The notes: generated from the sequence alone by a model not told the origin. 64,000 nt of DNA from Methylomonas rhizoryzae (GCF_008632455.1 NZ_CP043929.1:3906001-3970000); one strand, 5' to 3'; positions 8,480 through 19,300 are shown, numbered from the stretch's first letter. Numbers and translations are program-made.

Positions 8480-9229
8480 ATGTCCACCGAATCCGATTAC
8501 GTTGTCAAAAATGCCAAGCTGGTATTCAGCCACTTCAGCGAATTAGTCAGTAGAAAGTGTTTGATCAGCGCACACTTCGGCGATCGAAATACCTCGTTCC
8601 TGACGACCATCGTCAACCTGGACAAAAACAACAATAGCCTTAGCCTGGACTGCGGCCCAAACGACAGCATTGATCAGCAATTGCTGGCGTCCGGCAAAGT
8701 GCTGTTTCGTACCGAAGTGGAAGGAATCAAAGTCTCCTTCAGCGGCAAAGGCATTAAAAAAACCCGCGAGGACGACGAATGGGTATTATCGATGCCCATT
8801 CCGGAAGCGATTTTCTGGATGCAGCGCCGGCAATTTTATCGGGTAAAAATCCCTTTATCCCATACGGAAAGTTATTGCCGTCTCAAACTGGTTACATCTA
8901 ACGAAAACGAGGAAACCGTCGAACAGTCCGTGATATTCCCCTTGTACGACCTCAGCGTCAGCGGGATGGCGTTTTTGAACGCCGATGCTAAGTGGGCCGC
9001 CCAACTGCAGCCGGACTGTCGCTTCACCGAATGCGAATTACATTTGCATAACGGCAATCACGGTAACATCAGCTTTGTGATTAAAAACAACGTCGAAACC
9101 AAAACCAGTGCGACCACCACCAAAAACCGAATAGGCTGTTTATTCGAAAACGTGCCGACCAGCTTCGAAACCAATATATTGCGTTACATGCAAGAAATCG
9201 AAATTCAACAGAAAAATGTCAACCATTAA
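8480..9229 (+). CDS. PilZ-domain c-di-GMP receptor, YcgR (flagellar brake)-like
   Basis: Cytoplasmic c-di-GMP effector of 249 residues. The N-terminal ~110 residues fit the YcgR N-domain (beta-barrel with ISAHFGDRNTSFLTTIV). The PilZ domain starts at RRQFYRVKIP (RxxxR c-di-GMP motif, about residue 117) and has DLSVSGMAF (the D/NxSxxG motif, about 158). Both c-di-GMP motifs are intact. In enterobacteria YcgR binds the flagellar motor and slows it; here it could act on flagella or on pili. No convincing ribosome-binding site is seen. It is divergent from the SMR operon and is followed by mfd. The window codes for two downstream GGDEF proteins that could feed it. Confidence 0.88.
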   Translation: MSTESDYVVKNAKLVFSHFSELVSRKCLISAHFGDRNTSFLTTIVNLDKNNNSLSLDCGPNDSIDQQLLASGKVLFRTEVEGIKVSFSGKGIKKTREDDEWVLSMPIPEAIFWMQRRQFYRVKIPLSHTESYCRLKLVTSNENEETVEQSVIFPLYDLSVSGMAFLNADAKWAAQLQPDCRFTECELHLHNGNHGNISFVIKNNVETKTSATTTKNRIGCLFENVPTSFETNILRYMQEIEIQQKNVNH

Positions 9230-9307
9230 TTAAAACGCCCGTCATTCATCCCGGCGGTTACCCAACCTCCAAACTGCCAACTAATACCCGCAACGCAACA
9301 ACCTTTA

Positions 9308-12300
9308 ATGTCTTATACCTCGTTTCCGATCCCGCCCATTCCTCGTAGCAACGAGGCCGTTAGCGCTTGGCAAGGCCACGCCGCCTGCAGCCAATCATTG
9401 ACACTGGCAAACGCCATCCGCTCCGAAAAACGCTTGTTCGTCGTGATCGCGCCGGATAGTAACTGTGCCCTGCGCTTGGAGCAGGAACTGGGTTTCTTCT
9501 TAAACGATTGCATCCCGATATTGCAATTTCCGGATTGGGAAACCTTACCTTACGACGTATTCTCGCCGCTACCGGAAATCATTTCCGACAGGCTACGCAC
9601 CCTGGCCCTGCTCCCGGAAACCAAGCACGGCGTATTGATCGTCCCCGTCTCTACCTTGATGCACCGGCTGGCACCGCGCGAACACGTGCTGGCGCATACC
9701 TTTTCCATTGAAATCAACGGCACGTTAAATCTGGAATTGACCCGCGCGAAATTGGAAGCGGTCGGCTACCAGTGCGTGTCCCAAGTGTATCAACACGGCG
9801 AATTTGCGGTGCGCGGCTCGATTATGGACCTGTTTCCCATGGGCTCCAAACAGCCGTATCGCATCGAACTGTTCGACGACGAAGTCGAATCCATTCGCAG
9901 CTTCGATCCGGAAACTCAGATGTCGAAAGACAAGATGTCCAAGGTCGAACTATACCCCGCACGCGAGTTTCCGTTTACCGACGACGCCGTCAAACGCTTT
10001 CGTCAGGCCTTTCGCGAACAATTTCCCAACGCATCGGCCAAAAACAATCTCTATCAAGACGTCTCCAAACAAATCGCCCCGGCCGGGATCGAATACTACC
10101 TGCCGTTATTCGTCGAACATACCGAATCCATATTCGCCTATTTGCCGCAGTCGGCGTTATTGGTTTTGCCCGGCGAATTCGACACCGCGCTCGACCGATT
10201 TTACGCCGAAGCCCAAGAACGTTATCGGCAACGCAACTTCGACGTCGAACGCCCCTTGCTGCCGCCGCAGCGATTGTTCCTGACGACCGCAGAAACCCTT
10301 GCGCACACGCAACGTTTCGCCCGCGTCCGTTTCGACACGTCAACGAGCATCGAAACGGCGGAAGCGCCGCTGCCGAATCTGACCATCGACAACCGACTCA
10401 AAGAACCGGCCCACGCCTTACGCCAATTCATCGAAAATTTTTCCGGCAAAATTTTATTCGCGGCCGAAACCGCGGGCTACCGGGAAAGCCTGCTGGACAA
10501 GTTAAAAAGCGTAAAACTGACAAGCAAACCGGTACAAAACTGGCAGGAATTCCTACAAAGCGAACACAAAGTCTGCATTACCGTCGCGCCGCTGGAACAA
10601 GGCTTGATTCTCCGCGACCCGCCGCTCGCCATTATCGTCGAAAGCCAACTGAGCGGCGAAAAAGCCCAACAACGCAGGCGCCGACAAAAATCGGCATCGC
10701 GCAACCTGGAAAACATCTTCAATAACCTGGACGAGCTGAGCATAGGCTCGCCGGTCGTCCACCGGGAACACGGTGTCGGCCGCTATCTAGGGCTACAAAC
10801 TTTGAACGTCGGCGGTATAGACGCCGAATTTCTAATGCTGGGTTATGCCGGCGGCGACAAAATCTACGTTCCGGTATCGTCGTTGCAATTAATCGGCCGT
10901 TACAGCGGCGTCAGCGCGGAAAGCGCGCCTCTGCACAAATTAGGCAGCGAACAATGGAGTAAAGCCAAACAAAAGGCCCTGGAGCGGGCGCGCGACGTCG
11001 CGGCCGAACTGCTGGACATTCACGCCAAACGCGCCGCCCGGGAAGGCTACGCGTTCAACATCGACGACGGCGATTACAACGCTTTTTGTGCGGCATTTCC
11101 TTTCGAAGAAACGCCGGACCAAATCAGTGCCATCGACGCCATCGTGCAAGATATGGCCTCGCCTCATCCCATGGACCGGGTGGTATGCGGCGACGTCGGC
11201 TTTGGCAAAACCGAAGTGGCGATGCGCGCCGCTTTCGTAGCGGTACAAAACGGCAAACAAGTCGCCGTTCTGGTTCCGACCACCTTGCTTGCCCAACAGC
11301 ATTACCAAAATTTCCGCGACCGCTTTGCGGATTGGCCGATACGCGTAGAAGTCATGTCGCGTTTCGTGACCGCGAAACAGCAAAAATCCATCATAGACGA
11401 ACTCGCGGCCGGCAAAGTCGACATCATCATAGGCACACATAAGTTGCTGTCCAAGGACTTGCAATACCAGGCATTGGGCCTGGTCATCATCGACGAGGAG
11501 CATCGCTTCGGCGTCACCCAGAAAGAGCACTTTAAAAAACTGCGCTGCGAACTGGACTTGTTAACCCTGACCGCCACGCCGATTCCGCGCACCCTCAACA
11601 TGGCCATGTCCGGCTTGCGCGATATTTCCATTATCGCCACCCCGCCGCCCAATCGGCACGCGATCAAAACATTTATCACCGAATGGATAGATTCCCAAAT
11701 CCAAGAGGCTTGCCAAAGGGAAATCAAGCGCGGCGGACAAGTATTTTTCTTGCACAACGACGTCAAAACTATGGAAAAAATGGCCGGAGAGCTGGGCGTG
11801 TTAGTACCGGAAGCCCGTATCCAAATTGCTCACGGACAAATGGCGGAACGCGAACTGGAGCGCATCATGTTGGACTTTTACCATCAACGCTTCAATTTGC
11901 TGATTGCCACCACCATCATCGAAAGCGGCATCGACATCCCCAGCGCCAACACGATTGTCATCAATCGCGCCGACAAACTCGGCTTGGCGCAATTGCACCA
12001 ACTACGCGGCCGGGTGGGCCGTTCGCACCACCGCGCTTACGCCTACTGTATCGTCCCGCCTAAAACCTTGATGACCGCGGATGCCGTCAAACGCCTGGAA
12101 GCCTTTGAAACTTCCGGCGAACTGGGCGCCGGCTTTATGCTGTCTTCACACGACATGGAAATTCGCGGCGCCGGCGAATTGCTGGGCGACGAGCAAAGCG
12201 GACAAATGCAGGAAATCGGTTTCACGCTGTACACCGAATTATTGGAGCGCGCCGTCGCTGCATTGCGCTCCGGACGACAACCGGAATTGGAGATTCCGTT

Positions 12301-12754
12301 AGAACTGGGGCCGGAGGTCGATTTACAAATTGCCGCATTAATTCCGGAAGATTATCTGCCGGATATTCATGCTCGCCTGGTGCTGTACAAGCGCATCGCC
12401 AGCGCGGAAACCGAAGAAGACTTGCGTAAATTAAAAATCGAGATGATAGACCGCTTCGGCCTTTTGCCCGATCCGGTCAAGGCATTGTTCGCCGTTACCG
12501 AACTTAAACAGCTGGCCGCGCCGCTGGGCATCAAGAAAATCGAAGCGTCCGCCAAAACCGGACGCTTGGTGTTTAGCAGTTCGTCGCATATCGACACCGG
12601 CGAGCTGATCTCGCTGATTCAAACCCAAACCGCGCTATACAAATTCGACGGCGCCGATAAGCTACGATTTAACCGGACCTTCGACGATCTGGAAAGCAAA
12701 GTCGCTTTCCTACAACAATTGCTGTTGCGCCTAACGCCGAAAGATGCACCGTAG
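9308..12754 (+). CDS. mfd: Transcription-repair coupling factor Mfd
   Basis: DNA translocase that removes RNA polymerase stalled at lesions and recruits UvrA. At 1148 residues it has full family length. Seen in order: UvrB-homology N-terminal domain (LQFPDWETLPYDVFSP, SDRL); the RNA-polymerase interaction domain (about 475-545, VVHREHGVGRYLGL); Walker A GDVGFGKTEVA (about 625-640); the DEEHRFGV box (about 730); TATPIPRTLNMA; helicase motifs V and VI (GIDIPSANT, QLRGRVGRS); and the C-terminal D7 UvrA-inhibiting domain. All helicase motifs are intact. It is likely monocistronic. Confidence 0.97.
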   Translation: MSYTSFPIPPIPRSNEAVSAWQGHAACSQSLTLANAIRSEKRLFVVIAPDSNCALRLEQELGFFLNDCIPILQFPDWETLPYDVFSPLPEIISDRLRTLALLPETKHGVLIVPVSTLMHRLAPREHVLAHTFSIEINGTLNLELTRAKLEAVGYQCVSQVYQHGEFAVRGSIMDLFPMGSKQPYRIELFDDEVESIRSFDPETQMSKDKMSKVELYPAREFPFTDDAVKRFRQAFREQFPNASAKNNLYQDVSKQIAPAGIEYYLPLFVEHTESIFAYLPQSALLVLPGEFDTALDRFYAEAQERYRQRNFDVERPLLPPQRLFLTTAETLAHTQRFARVRFDTSTSIETAEAPLPNLTIDNRLKEPAHALRQFIENFSGKILFAAETAGYRESLLDKLKSVKLTSKPVQNWQEFLQSEHKVCITVAPLEQGLILRDPPLAIIVESQLSGEKAQQRRRRQKSASRNLENIFNNLDELSIGSPVVHREHGVGRYLGLQTLNVGGIDAEFLMLGYAGGDKIYVPVSSLQLIGRYSGVSAESAPLHKLGSEQWSKAKQKALERARDVAAELLDIHAKRAAREGYAFNIDDGDYNAFCAAFPFEETPDQISAIDAIVQDMASPHPMDRVVCGDVGFGKTEVAMRAAFVAVQNGKQVAVLVPTTLLAQQHYQNFRDRFADWPIRVEVMSRFVTAKQQKSIIDELAAGKVDIIIGTHKLLSKDLQYQALGLVIIDEEHRFGVTQKEHFKKLRCELDLLTLTATPIPRTLNMAMSGLRDISIIATPPPNRHAIKTFITEWIDSQIQEACQREIKRGGQVFFLHNDVKTMEKMAGELGVLVPEARIQIAHGQMAERELERIMLDFYHQRFNLLIATTIIESGIDIPSANTIVINRADKLGLAQLHQLRGRVGRSHHRAYAYCIVPPKTLMTADAVKRLEAFETSGELGAGFMLSSHDMEIRGAGELLGDEQSGQMQEIGFTLYTELLERAVAALRSGRQPELEIPLELGPEVDLQIAALIPEDYLPDIHARLVLYKRIASAETEEDLRKLKIEMIDRFGLLPDPVKALFAVTELKQLAAPLGIKKIEASAKTGRLVFSSSSHIDTGELISLIQTQTALYKFDGADKLRFNRTFDDLESKVAFLQQLLLRLTPKDAP

Positions 12755-12886
12755 CTAAAACAATGGTTTACGTCAAACTCACGGATAATCGCCAAAAGCA
12801 TCATGAACAGCGCCATGGAAATAAACAAACGCTAAACCAGCCCAGACTGCTAACAAAGCTCTTAATTCGCCTTCGCATAAAATAAA

Positions 12887-12915
12887 TCGACAAAAGCCGA
12901 TATTTACGCTATTTT
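12887..12915 (+). promoter_or_regulatory. Possible sigma70 promoter for the first pseudopilin gene
   Basis: TCGACA (12887-12892) and TATTTT (12910-12915) are spaced by 17 bp, 65 bp before the ATG at 12983. A small hairpin GCCATG/CATGGC (12919-12935) lies in the presumed leader. The matches are moderate, so this is tentative. Confidence 0.35.
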
Positions 12916-12982
12916 CTAGCCATGCAGAGCATGGCGGACCTAAAGTCGCCTCATATTACAACCTAGCAATGAAGGGTGTACT

Positions 12983-13579
12983 ATGTCCAAATTATTCGGC
13001 CTTGGCGTTAGGCGAAACAATCGCACCGGCTTCAGTCTCACCGAATTGATAGCGACTGTGGCAATAGCCTCAATCCTGTTGACATTGGCTTTGCCTAGCC
13101 TTAGCGCAATAGTCGTCAACAACCAACTATCCGCAACCGCCAACGAATTTTTGGCGGCTCTGAACCTGGCCCGCAGCGAAGCGATCAAACGCGGTCAATA
13201 CGTGGTAATGCGCAAGACCGGCAGCAATTGGGAAGACGGCTGGCAGATTTTCATCGACCTCAAACGGGATTCAACGGAGAGTAAAAACGCCTTCGACGCC
13301 GAGAGCGACATCCTGCTAAAAACCTACCCCGGTTTGAACGATGGCTACACCTTGCGCGGCAACAACAGTAGATTTCAATCTTACGTCGGCTATCAACCGA
13401 ACGGCAGCAGCAACGGCATGGGGAGTTTCGCCCTTTGTAAGAACCAGCAACTGCAAGGCACAAAATTGCTGATCGTCAACCTGGTAGGCCGCCCCAGGAT
13501 TGCTACGGACAGCGACCGCGACGGCATCCCCGAAAAAGACTCCGGACAGGACATCACTTCATGCATGTCCGGATTTTGA
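12983..13579 (+). CDS. fimT: Type IV pilus minor pseudopilin, FimT/GspH family
   Basis: A 198-residue prepilin. The cleavage and methylation site G/FSLTE lies about 15 residues in, followed by a hydrophobic alpha-helix (LIATVAIASILLTLALPSL). The rest matches the GspH/FimT domain: ATANEFLAALNLARSEAIKRGQYV and W..GW.IF.D near residues 70-90. Such proteins prime pilus assembly, and FimT can bind DNA during natural uptake. A conserved terminal Cys pair (about 155 and 194) could form a disulfide. It is separated by about 150 bp and a good promoter from the second FimT-like gene, so it may be transcribed on its own. Confidence 0.85.
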   Translation: MSKLFGLGVRRNNRTGFSLTELIATVAIASILLTLALPSLSAIVVNNQLSATANEFLAALNLARSEAIKRGQYVVMRKTGSNWEDGWQIFIDLKRDSTESKNAFDAESDILLKTYPGLNDGYTLRGNNSRFQSYVGYQPNGSSNGMGSFALCKNQQLQGTKLLIVNLVGRPRIATDSDRDGIPEKDSGQDITSCMSGF

Positions 13580-13631
13580 CCCGGCAGGTATTTCGTGGCT
13601 TGCCGCAAATCTTATACGCTCTGTGTTGAAT

Positions 13632-13659
13632 TTCACATTCCCCGATCCCTGCCTATACT
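13632..13659 (+). promoter_or_regulatory. Predicted sigma70 promoter of the minor-pilin operon
   Basis: TTCACA (13632-13637) and TATACT (13654-13659), each a 5-of-6 match to consensus, are spaced by 16 bp, 70 bp before the ATG at 13729. It would drive fimU-pilV-pilW-pilX-pilY1-pilE. Confidence 0.5.
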
Positions 13660-13728
13660 AGCATCTTGATCAGGGGTAGGCGCTTATCCGCTTATCGAAC
13701 CGGGCTCATCGAATTTAGGAGGAAAGAC

Positions 13729-14307
13729 ATGCCGATCAGGCAAAGCGGGGTAACTTTGATCGAACTGATGATCGCCGTTGCGGTTGCCTCCGTATTGCTG
13801 AGCATGGCTATTCCCAGCTTCAAACAAACCATCGTCGGCAACCGCTTGTCCACCATAAACAATGAATTTTTCGCTGCGCTGAATTTTATCCGGGCCGAAG
13901 CCATTAGGAGCGGGCATAAAGCGGCCATTTGCAAAAGCCCGGAAACCACCTCGCCAAGAACCTGCTCGACCTCGGCGAGCGAATATTGGGAACAAGGCTG
14001 GATTGCCTATGTGGACAGCAACAACAACGGCAGCTTGGATAGCACCGAAATTCTGAAAGTCTGGCCGGCGCTTCCGAATCAATACACCCTGCGCAGTTCC
14101 GCCTTTCCACACATCATCTGGTACGACCCCAGGGGCGCCACGTCCGGCAACGGTAATTTCGCCGCCTGCCATAACAGTGACGAAGAAAGCGCCAAAGCCG
14201 TCATTATTACGCCGTTACGGCCCCGTATCGCGGTTGACAATAGCAGCGATACCGACCACATCCCGGAAACCGATAACGGAAACCTTACCAGTTGCGAGTC
14301 CCCCTAG
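13729..14307 (+). CDS. fimU: Type IV pilus minor pseudopilin, FimU/GspH family
   Basis: A 192-residue prepilin with leader MPIRQS, cleavage site G/VTLIE and helix LMIAVAVASVLLSMAIPSF. The GspH domain is evident (NNEFFAALNFIRAEAIRSGHKAAICK, W..GWIAYVDSNNNGSLD). ATG at 13729 is chosen because TAGGAGG lies just upstream and the leader is then short; the open frame runs 21 codons further. It is followed after one base by pilV. In the Pseudomonas model FimU joins PilVWX to the major pilin at the tip complex. It shares domain and layout with the preceding fimT-like gene, suggesting an old duplication. Confidence 0.85.
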   Translation: MPIRQSGVTLIELMIAVAVASVLLSMAIPSFKQTIVGNRLSTINNEFFAALNFIRAEAIRSGHKAAICKSPETTSPRTCSTSASEYWEQGWIAYVDSNNNGSLDSTEILKVWPALPNQYTLRSSAFPHIIWYDPRGATSGNGNFAACHNSDEESAKAVIITPLRPRIAVDNSSDTDHIPETDNGNLTSCESP

Positions 14308-14308
14308 T

Positions 14309-14752
14309 ATGCGCCCTGTACATCGCCAACCTCAGCTAGGTTTCTCTTTACTGGAAGTGTTGATCGCCGTATTGATTCTATCCTTCGGCCTGCTTGGCAT
14401 TGCCGCGCTACAGACCAATGCCCTCAAAAATAACCAAAGCGCCTTTCAACGCAGCCAAGCCACAATGCTGGCGTATTACATGCTGGACGCCATGCGAGCC
14501 AACCGCGATGCCGCCATGATTGCGTCTTACAACTTGAGCAAAACCTGTTCCGCCCCCGCCACCGGTTCTTTGATCACAAACGACCAAGCGGCCTGGATTT
14601 CCGCCCTTAAAACCAATTTGGGCAACCTGAACAGTACCTGCGGCGAAATTACCTGCAACGTAACCAGCTGCACCGTGAAAGTCTATTGGGACGACAGTCG
14701 CGGCCTCGGCGGCGCCAGCACCCAAACCGTGGAAATCAAAACCCGACTATGA
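14309..14752 (+). CDS. pilV: Type IV pilus minor pilin PilV
   Basis: 147 residues. The prepilin site G/FSLLE and the helix VLIAVLILSFGLLGIAALQT are the PilV signature (ending in GIAALQ and followed by ALKNNQSAFQRSQATMLAYYMLDAMRANR). ATG at 14309 is the start that leaves a short leader; it lies one base after the fimU stop. Four Cys in the C-terminal half (C...C.EITCNVTSC) could form two disulfides. It overlaps pilW by four bases (ATGA), so the two are translationally coupled. It is part of the pilus-tip priming complex. Confidence 0.9.
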   Translation: MRPVHRQPQLGFSLLEVLIAVLILSFGLLGIAALQTNALKNNQSAFQRSQATMLAYYMLDAMRANRDAAMIASYNLSKTCSAPATGSLITNDQAAWISALKTNLGNLNSTCGEITCNVTSCTVKVYWDDSRGLGGASTQTVEIKTRL

Positions 14753-15789
14753 ATAAAACCTACGTCCCCAACTCCCCCCAAGCGGGATTCAGTTTGATCG
14801 AGCTAATGATCGCGATGATGCTGGGCCTGTTTTTGATCGGCGGCGTCGTCAGCGTGTTTTTATCCAATCGGGCGGTTTATCGGCAAAACGAGAACCTGTC
14901 TCGCATGCAGGAAAGCGCCCGCTATGCCTTCGAAGTGATTGCCCGCGATTTGCGCGAAGCCGGCGGCATACCGTGCGGCAGCAACCTGCCGACCGCCAAC
15001 GTTTTGCTCGGTGCCGGCACCACTTGGTGGGCCAACTGGGGAGAAGGTTTGCACGGCTACGAAGGCACCGAAGTACTGCCGGCCAAAGCGATCGGCACCA
15101 GCACCGCCTCGAGAGTGTCCGGTACCGACGCGGTGGCGATATTAAGCGGCACGGCGTTTAACGGCACCACAGTCACCGACCATAATCCGACCGCCGCCGA
15201 ATTCAAAGTCAATACCACGGAACACGAAATCGTCGACGGCGACGTCATTTTAGTGTGCGACTTTAAGCAAGCCGCCATTTTTCAAACCACCAACGCCAAT
15301 TCCAGCAACGTTACCATCGTACACAATACTGGCGGTTCACAATCGCCGGGTAATTGCAGCAAGGGCCTGGGCGTGAAGCCGGACTTGTCTACTGATTGCA
15401 GCTCCACCAACGGCACATCCTATTCTTTCGAGGACGGCGGCATTCTGACCAAGTTGTCCTCTAACGCTTGGTATATAGGCTACAACAGCCGCGGCGGTAA
15501 ATCCTTATATAAGGTGAAGATGTTTAACAGCGGCGGTAATGCCATCACTCAGGCCGACGAAGTCGCCGAAGGCATCACCGACATGCAGCTGCAATACTTA
15601 GCCAAAGACGCCAGCGGCAACTTGGCCAGCGACTACGTAGACGCAACCAGCATCACGGATTGGAAGCTCGTGGTCGCGATCAGATTGGTATTCACCTTGC
15701 AATCACTCGAGAACGTAGCGACCGGCGCCGCACAACCCTTAACGCGCACCTGGAATGCAACGATCACCGTCAGGAATCGGCAGTCATGA
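14749..15789 (+). CDS. pilW: Type IV pilus minor pilin PilW
   Basis: 346 residues with prepilin site G/FSLIE and helix LMIAMMLGLFLIGGVVSVFL, followed by the PilW signature NLSRMQESARYAFEVIARDLREAGGIPCG. The C-terminal region (VVAIRLVFTLQS) matches the family. It overlaps pilV and pilX by ATGA on each side. It takes part in the tip complex with PilV, PilX and PilY1. Confidence 0.9.
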   Translation: MNKTYVPNSPQAGFSLIELMIAMMLGLFLIGGVVSVFLSNRAVYRQNENLSRMQESARYAFEVIARDLREAGGIPCGSNLPTANVLLGAGTTWWANWGEGLHGYEGTEVLPAKAIGTSTASRVSGTDAVAILSGTAFNGTTVTDHNPTAAEFKVNTTEHEIVDGDVILVCDFKQAAIFQTTNANSSNVTIVHNTGGSQSPGNCSKGLGVKPDLSTDCSSTNGTSYSFEDGGILTKLSSNAWYIGYNSRGGKSLYKVKMFNSGGNAITQADEVAEGITDMQLQYLAKDASGNLASDYVDATSITDWKLVVAIRLVFTLQSLENVATGAAQPLTRTWNATITVRNRQS

Positions 15790-16346
15790 AATCGATAAGC
15801 TCAATGGCGAGCAAGCAACGCGGCGTGGCCTTGTTTGTGTCGTTAATGTTACTGGTCATCACCACGTTGATAGGGGTTGCCGGCATTCGAACGGTCACGT
15901 TAGAAGAAAAAATGGCCGCAAACAGCTTCGACCGCAATTTAGCCTTCCAAGCCGCCGAAGCCGCATTACGCGAAGCGGAAAAGTACGCGGAAGACAATAA
16001 ACCTACGCCATCTTATACCGATAGCACCGCCAACAGTTGCCCCACCAGCCCGAACGTGATCAACAACTGCACGAACGGCATCTGCCCGAAAGCCGACAGC
16101 GATTGTACCCCGCGTTGGGAAAGCGCGTCCGGCTTTACCGGCTGGACCAATGCCAGCGCCAGCTTGGGAACCCTGGCAGGCAACGCCCCCCAATATTTTA
16201 TCGAATACTTGGGTAGCGAATTTCAATGCACCGACGGCGGCGCCTCCGATCCCAAGAACTGTAAACGTTACCGAATTACCGCGCGCAGCAATCCGGGAAC
16301 AGGGCGGGCCACCGTCATGCTCCAGTCGATTTACGCCACCAACTAA
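15786..16346 (+). CDS. pilX: Type IV pilus minor pilin PilX
   Basis: 186 residues. The leader ends in QRG followed by VALFVSLMLLVITTLIGVAG and then the family region EEKMAANSFDRNLAFQAAEAALREAE. As in PilX/GspK proteins, Glu5 of ordinary pilins is absent. The start ATGA overlaps the pilW stop. PilX links the minor pilins to the PilY1 adhesin. Eight Cys in the C-terminal half point to disulfide-stabilised loops. Confidence 0.88.
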   Translation: MKSISSMASKQRGVALFVSLMLLVITTLIGVAGIRTVTLEEKMAANSFDRNLAFQAAEAALREAEKYAEDNKPTPSYTDSTANSCPTSPNVINNCTNGICPKADSDCTPRWESASGFTGWTNASASLGTLAGNAPQYFIEYLGSEFQCTDGGASDPKNCKRYRITARSNPGTGRATVMLQSIYATN

Positions 16347-16364
16347 CGCTGGAGGACCCTATCC

Positions 16365-19300
16365 ATGAAGCAAAATGCATCTTTCGTTCTCCGTTATTTA
16401 CTCAACGTAGCGCATGTGCTGCCATGGTTTTGTCTCAATCCGGCGCTTGCCGCAGTGGACATTCCCGATATTCCCTTGGCGGTTAATATCTCGGCCACCC
16501 CGTTAACCTTGTTAACCGCCGCCAGAGACCACAAGCTGTATTACGAGGCCTATAACGACGCCTCCGACCTGAATGGCGACGGCTCTATTGACGTTGGCTA
16601 TCAACCCACGATTACTTATTACGGTTATTTCGATTCCTACAAATGCTATAGCTATAACAGCTCTAACGGCGTATTCGAACCCGCTTACACCACGGTCAAC
16701 AAAACGTGCGCCAATTCCAGCGGCGAATGGAGCGGCGATTTTCTAAACTATTTGACCATGTCGCGTATGGACGCATTGCGTAGAGTGCTGTATGGCGGCT
16801 ACCGCAGCACCGACACCGACAGCGCCACCATTCTGGAAAGAGTTTATATCCCGCAAGACGCCCACAGCTGGGGAAAAGAATATACCAGCACTGCGGTGGA
16901 CGGTTACGACATCAGCTCTTACACCCCGCTCTCCCAACCCGCTACCGACAAACGCCATCTGTTCGCCAACACCACGCTGCTGGAAACGACCACGCCGTTA
17001 TTGCGCGTGTTGGAAAATAGCGGGTTTAGGGTGTGGGAATGGCTGTCCATTGAACGCCCGGTAGCCGGCAGCGACTGTGCCACCGGCAACAACGTGCGCA
17101 CCGCTTGCGCCGTTGCCGGCAGCACCAGCTGGGAGATAGTACCGGCCAGCTATTTTTCAGGCTTGACTCAAGCGACATACAACACCGGCAATACCTCGCG
17201 CAGTGGCAACAATTGCTATTGCACCTACCCCACTACTAACTCGGAATTCAATAGCTTAGAGACTAATTACGCCACCAGCAGCAGACGCTACGGCAGCAAA
17301 TCCGTTACGCAAATCAACGGCAGCGGTAACCCGAACTCCTCCGCCTCCGGCTCGCAAGACAACTACCTCACCCTCTTCGAAGGAACGTTGACCATCCCAA
17401 CCGGGAAAAGCGGCACCTATACCTTCGCAGTTGACGGCGACGATGCCGTCGAGGTGATCATCGATGGTACGGTAGTGGCTTGGTGGTACGGCGGCCACGG
17501 CTCCAATAACAGCGACACCAGCCTAACCAGTCATTCCGGCAGCATCTATCTGTCGGCCGGCGCTCACACCGTCAAATTCCGCCATCAAGAACGAGATGGC
17601 GGCGACAGCTACTATTTGTATTGGAAAAAAACCGTGGTTGCATCCACGCTAACCGATTACGCGGTACGGGTAAAAGCCTGTGTTAGCGGCTTATTGGAAT
17701 CGGAATGCCGCGGCTACCCGTCGGCCAGCCCGGTTTATTACAAACCCGGCGGCATTTTGCAGCAATACGGCGAAACGGACGCCATGGCCTTCGGCTTAAT
17801 GACCGGCTCTTACGAGAAAAACACCTCGGGCGGGGTATTGCGTAAAAACATTTCCCCGTTGACCAACGAAATAGATTTGAACACCGGCCAGTTGACCTCC
17901 ACTGTTGGGGTCATCAAGGCCCTGGATAAATTAAAAGTAACCGGCTTCGGTGACTATTATTTTTATCACGAGGACTGCGGCGTACCGGAAGTCGGCGGCC
18001 CGCTTGCTCAAGGCAGATGCCGGATGTGGGGCAACCCGATTGCGGAAATCATGTACGAAGGCTTGCGCTATTTAAGCGGTGCCACATCCCCAACCACCGC
18101 ATTCGACATCTCGGCGTCAGGAAACGACGACACCACGCTTGGCTTGCCCAAACCGGACTGGCTGGATCCGTACCGCACCACTACAGGCGGCTATCCGCGT
18201 TGCTCGAAACCCTCGCAAATCGTCATCAGCGACATCAGCCCCAACTACGACACCGACCAATTGCCGGGCCGTTACGAATATACCGCTCCGTCCGGCCTGA
18301 CTAGCTTCAGCGGCGACAGCAGCATCAACGGCAATTCCTTGGGCGTCAAATCGCTGGGAGACCAAGTTTGGGCAACCGAATTCGAGGGGGCCGCGAGCAA
18401 GAACTTTTTCATCGGCCAATCCGGCAATACTTATGACGGCGCCCCTACGGTAAAAAGCGCTTCCAGCTTCGGCAGCATACGCGGCCTGGTACCGGAGGAA
18501 CCCACGCAACAAGGCGGATACTATCCCGCCAGCGTCGCCTTCTTCGGCAAGACGAAAGACATCAATTCGGTTACAGACGCCCAAAATGTCGATACCTATA
18601 GCGTGGCATTGGCTTCGCCCAAACCGCAGATGACTTTTAGCGTAAACGACAAAACCATAACCTTGGTCCCGTTCGGCAAAACCGTCGGCGGCTGTTTGTC
18701 GGCCAGCATCCTTGAAAGCAACTTTAGACCGACCAACACCATTGTCGATTTCTATGTCATATCACTGAAAAATACCAACAGCAGCAACCAGGACTCCAGC
18801 GTCAATAGCGGCCGGCCTTACGCAAAATTCCGGATTAATTACGAGGATTCGGAATACGGCTCCGACCACGACATGGATGCGATTGTGGAATACGAACTCA
18901 GCGTGACGTCCAGCAATAAATTGGACGTTAAACTGACCTCGGACTACGCGGCAGGCGGCTGCATTCAGCACATGGGCTACGTTATCTCCGGCACTACCGC
19001 CGACGGCACCTATTTGGACGTGCGCGACTCGGACACGGACGCGGCATCGGACGTCAACTACGCGCTGGACACACCCGATACTAGCAGCGCATTGCCGTTA
19101 ACCAACACCCGCACCTTTACCCCCGGAAACACATCCAGCGGCAGTTTCGTACCGCACGATCCTCTGTGGTACGCCGCTAAATGGGGCGGGTTTTCCGACT
19201 TAAACAACAATAAACTACCGGATTTAAAACTGGAATGGGACGCCGATAGCGATAACGCGCCGGACACCTATTTCTACGTCCAAAATCCGTTAAAACTCAA

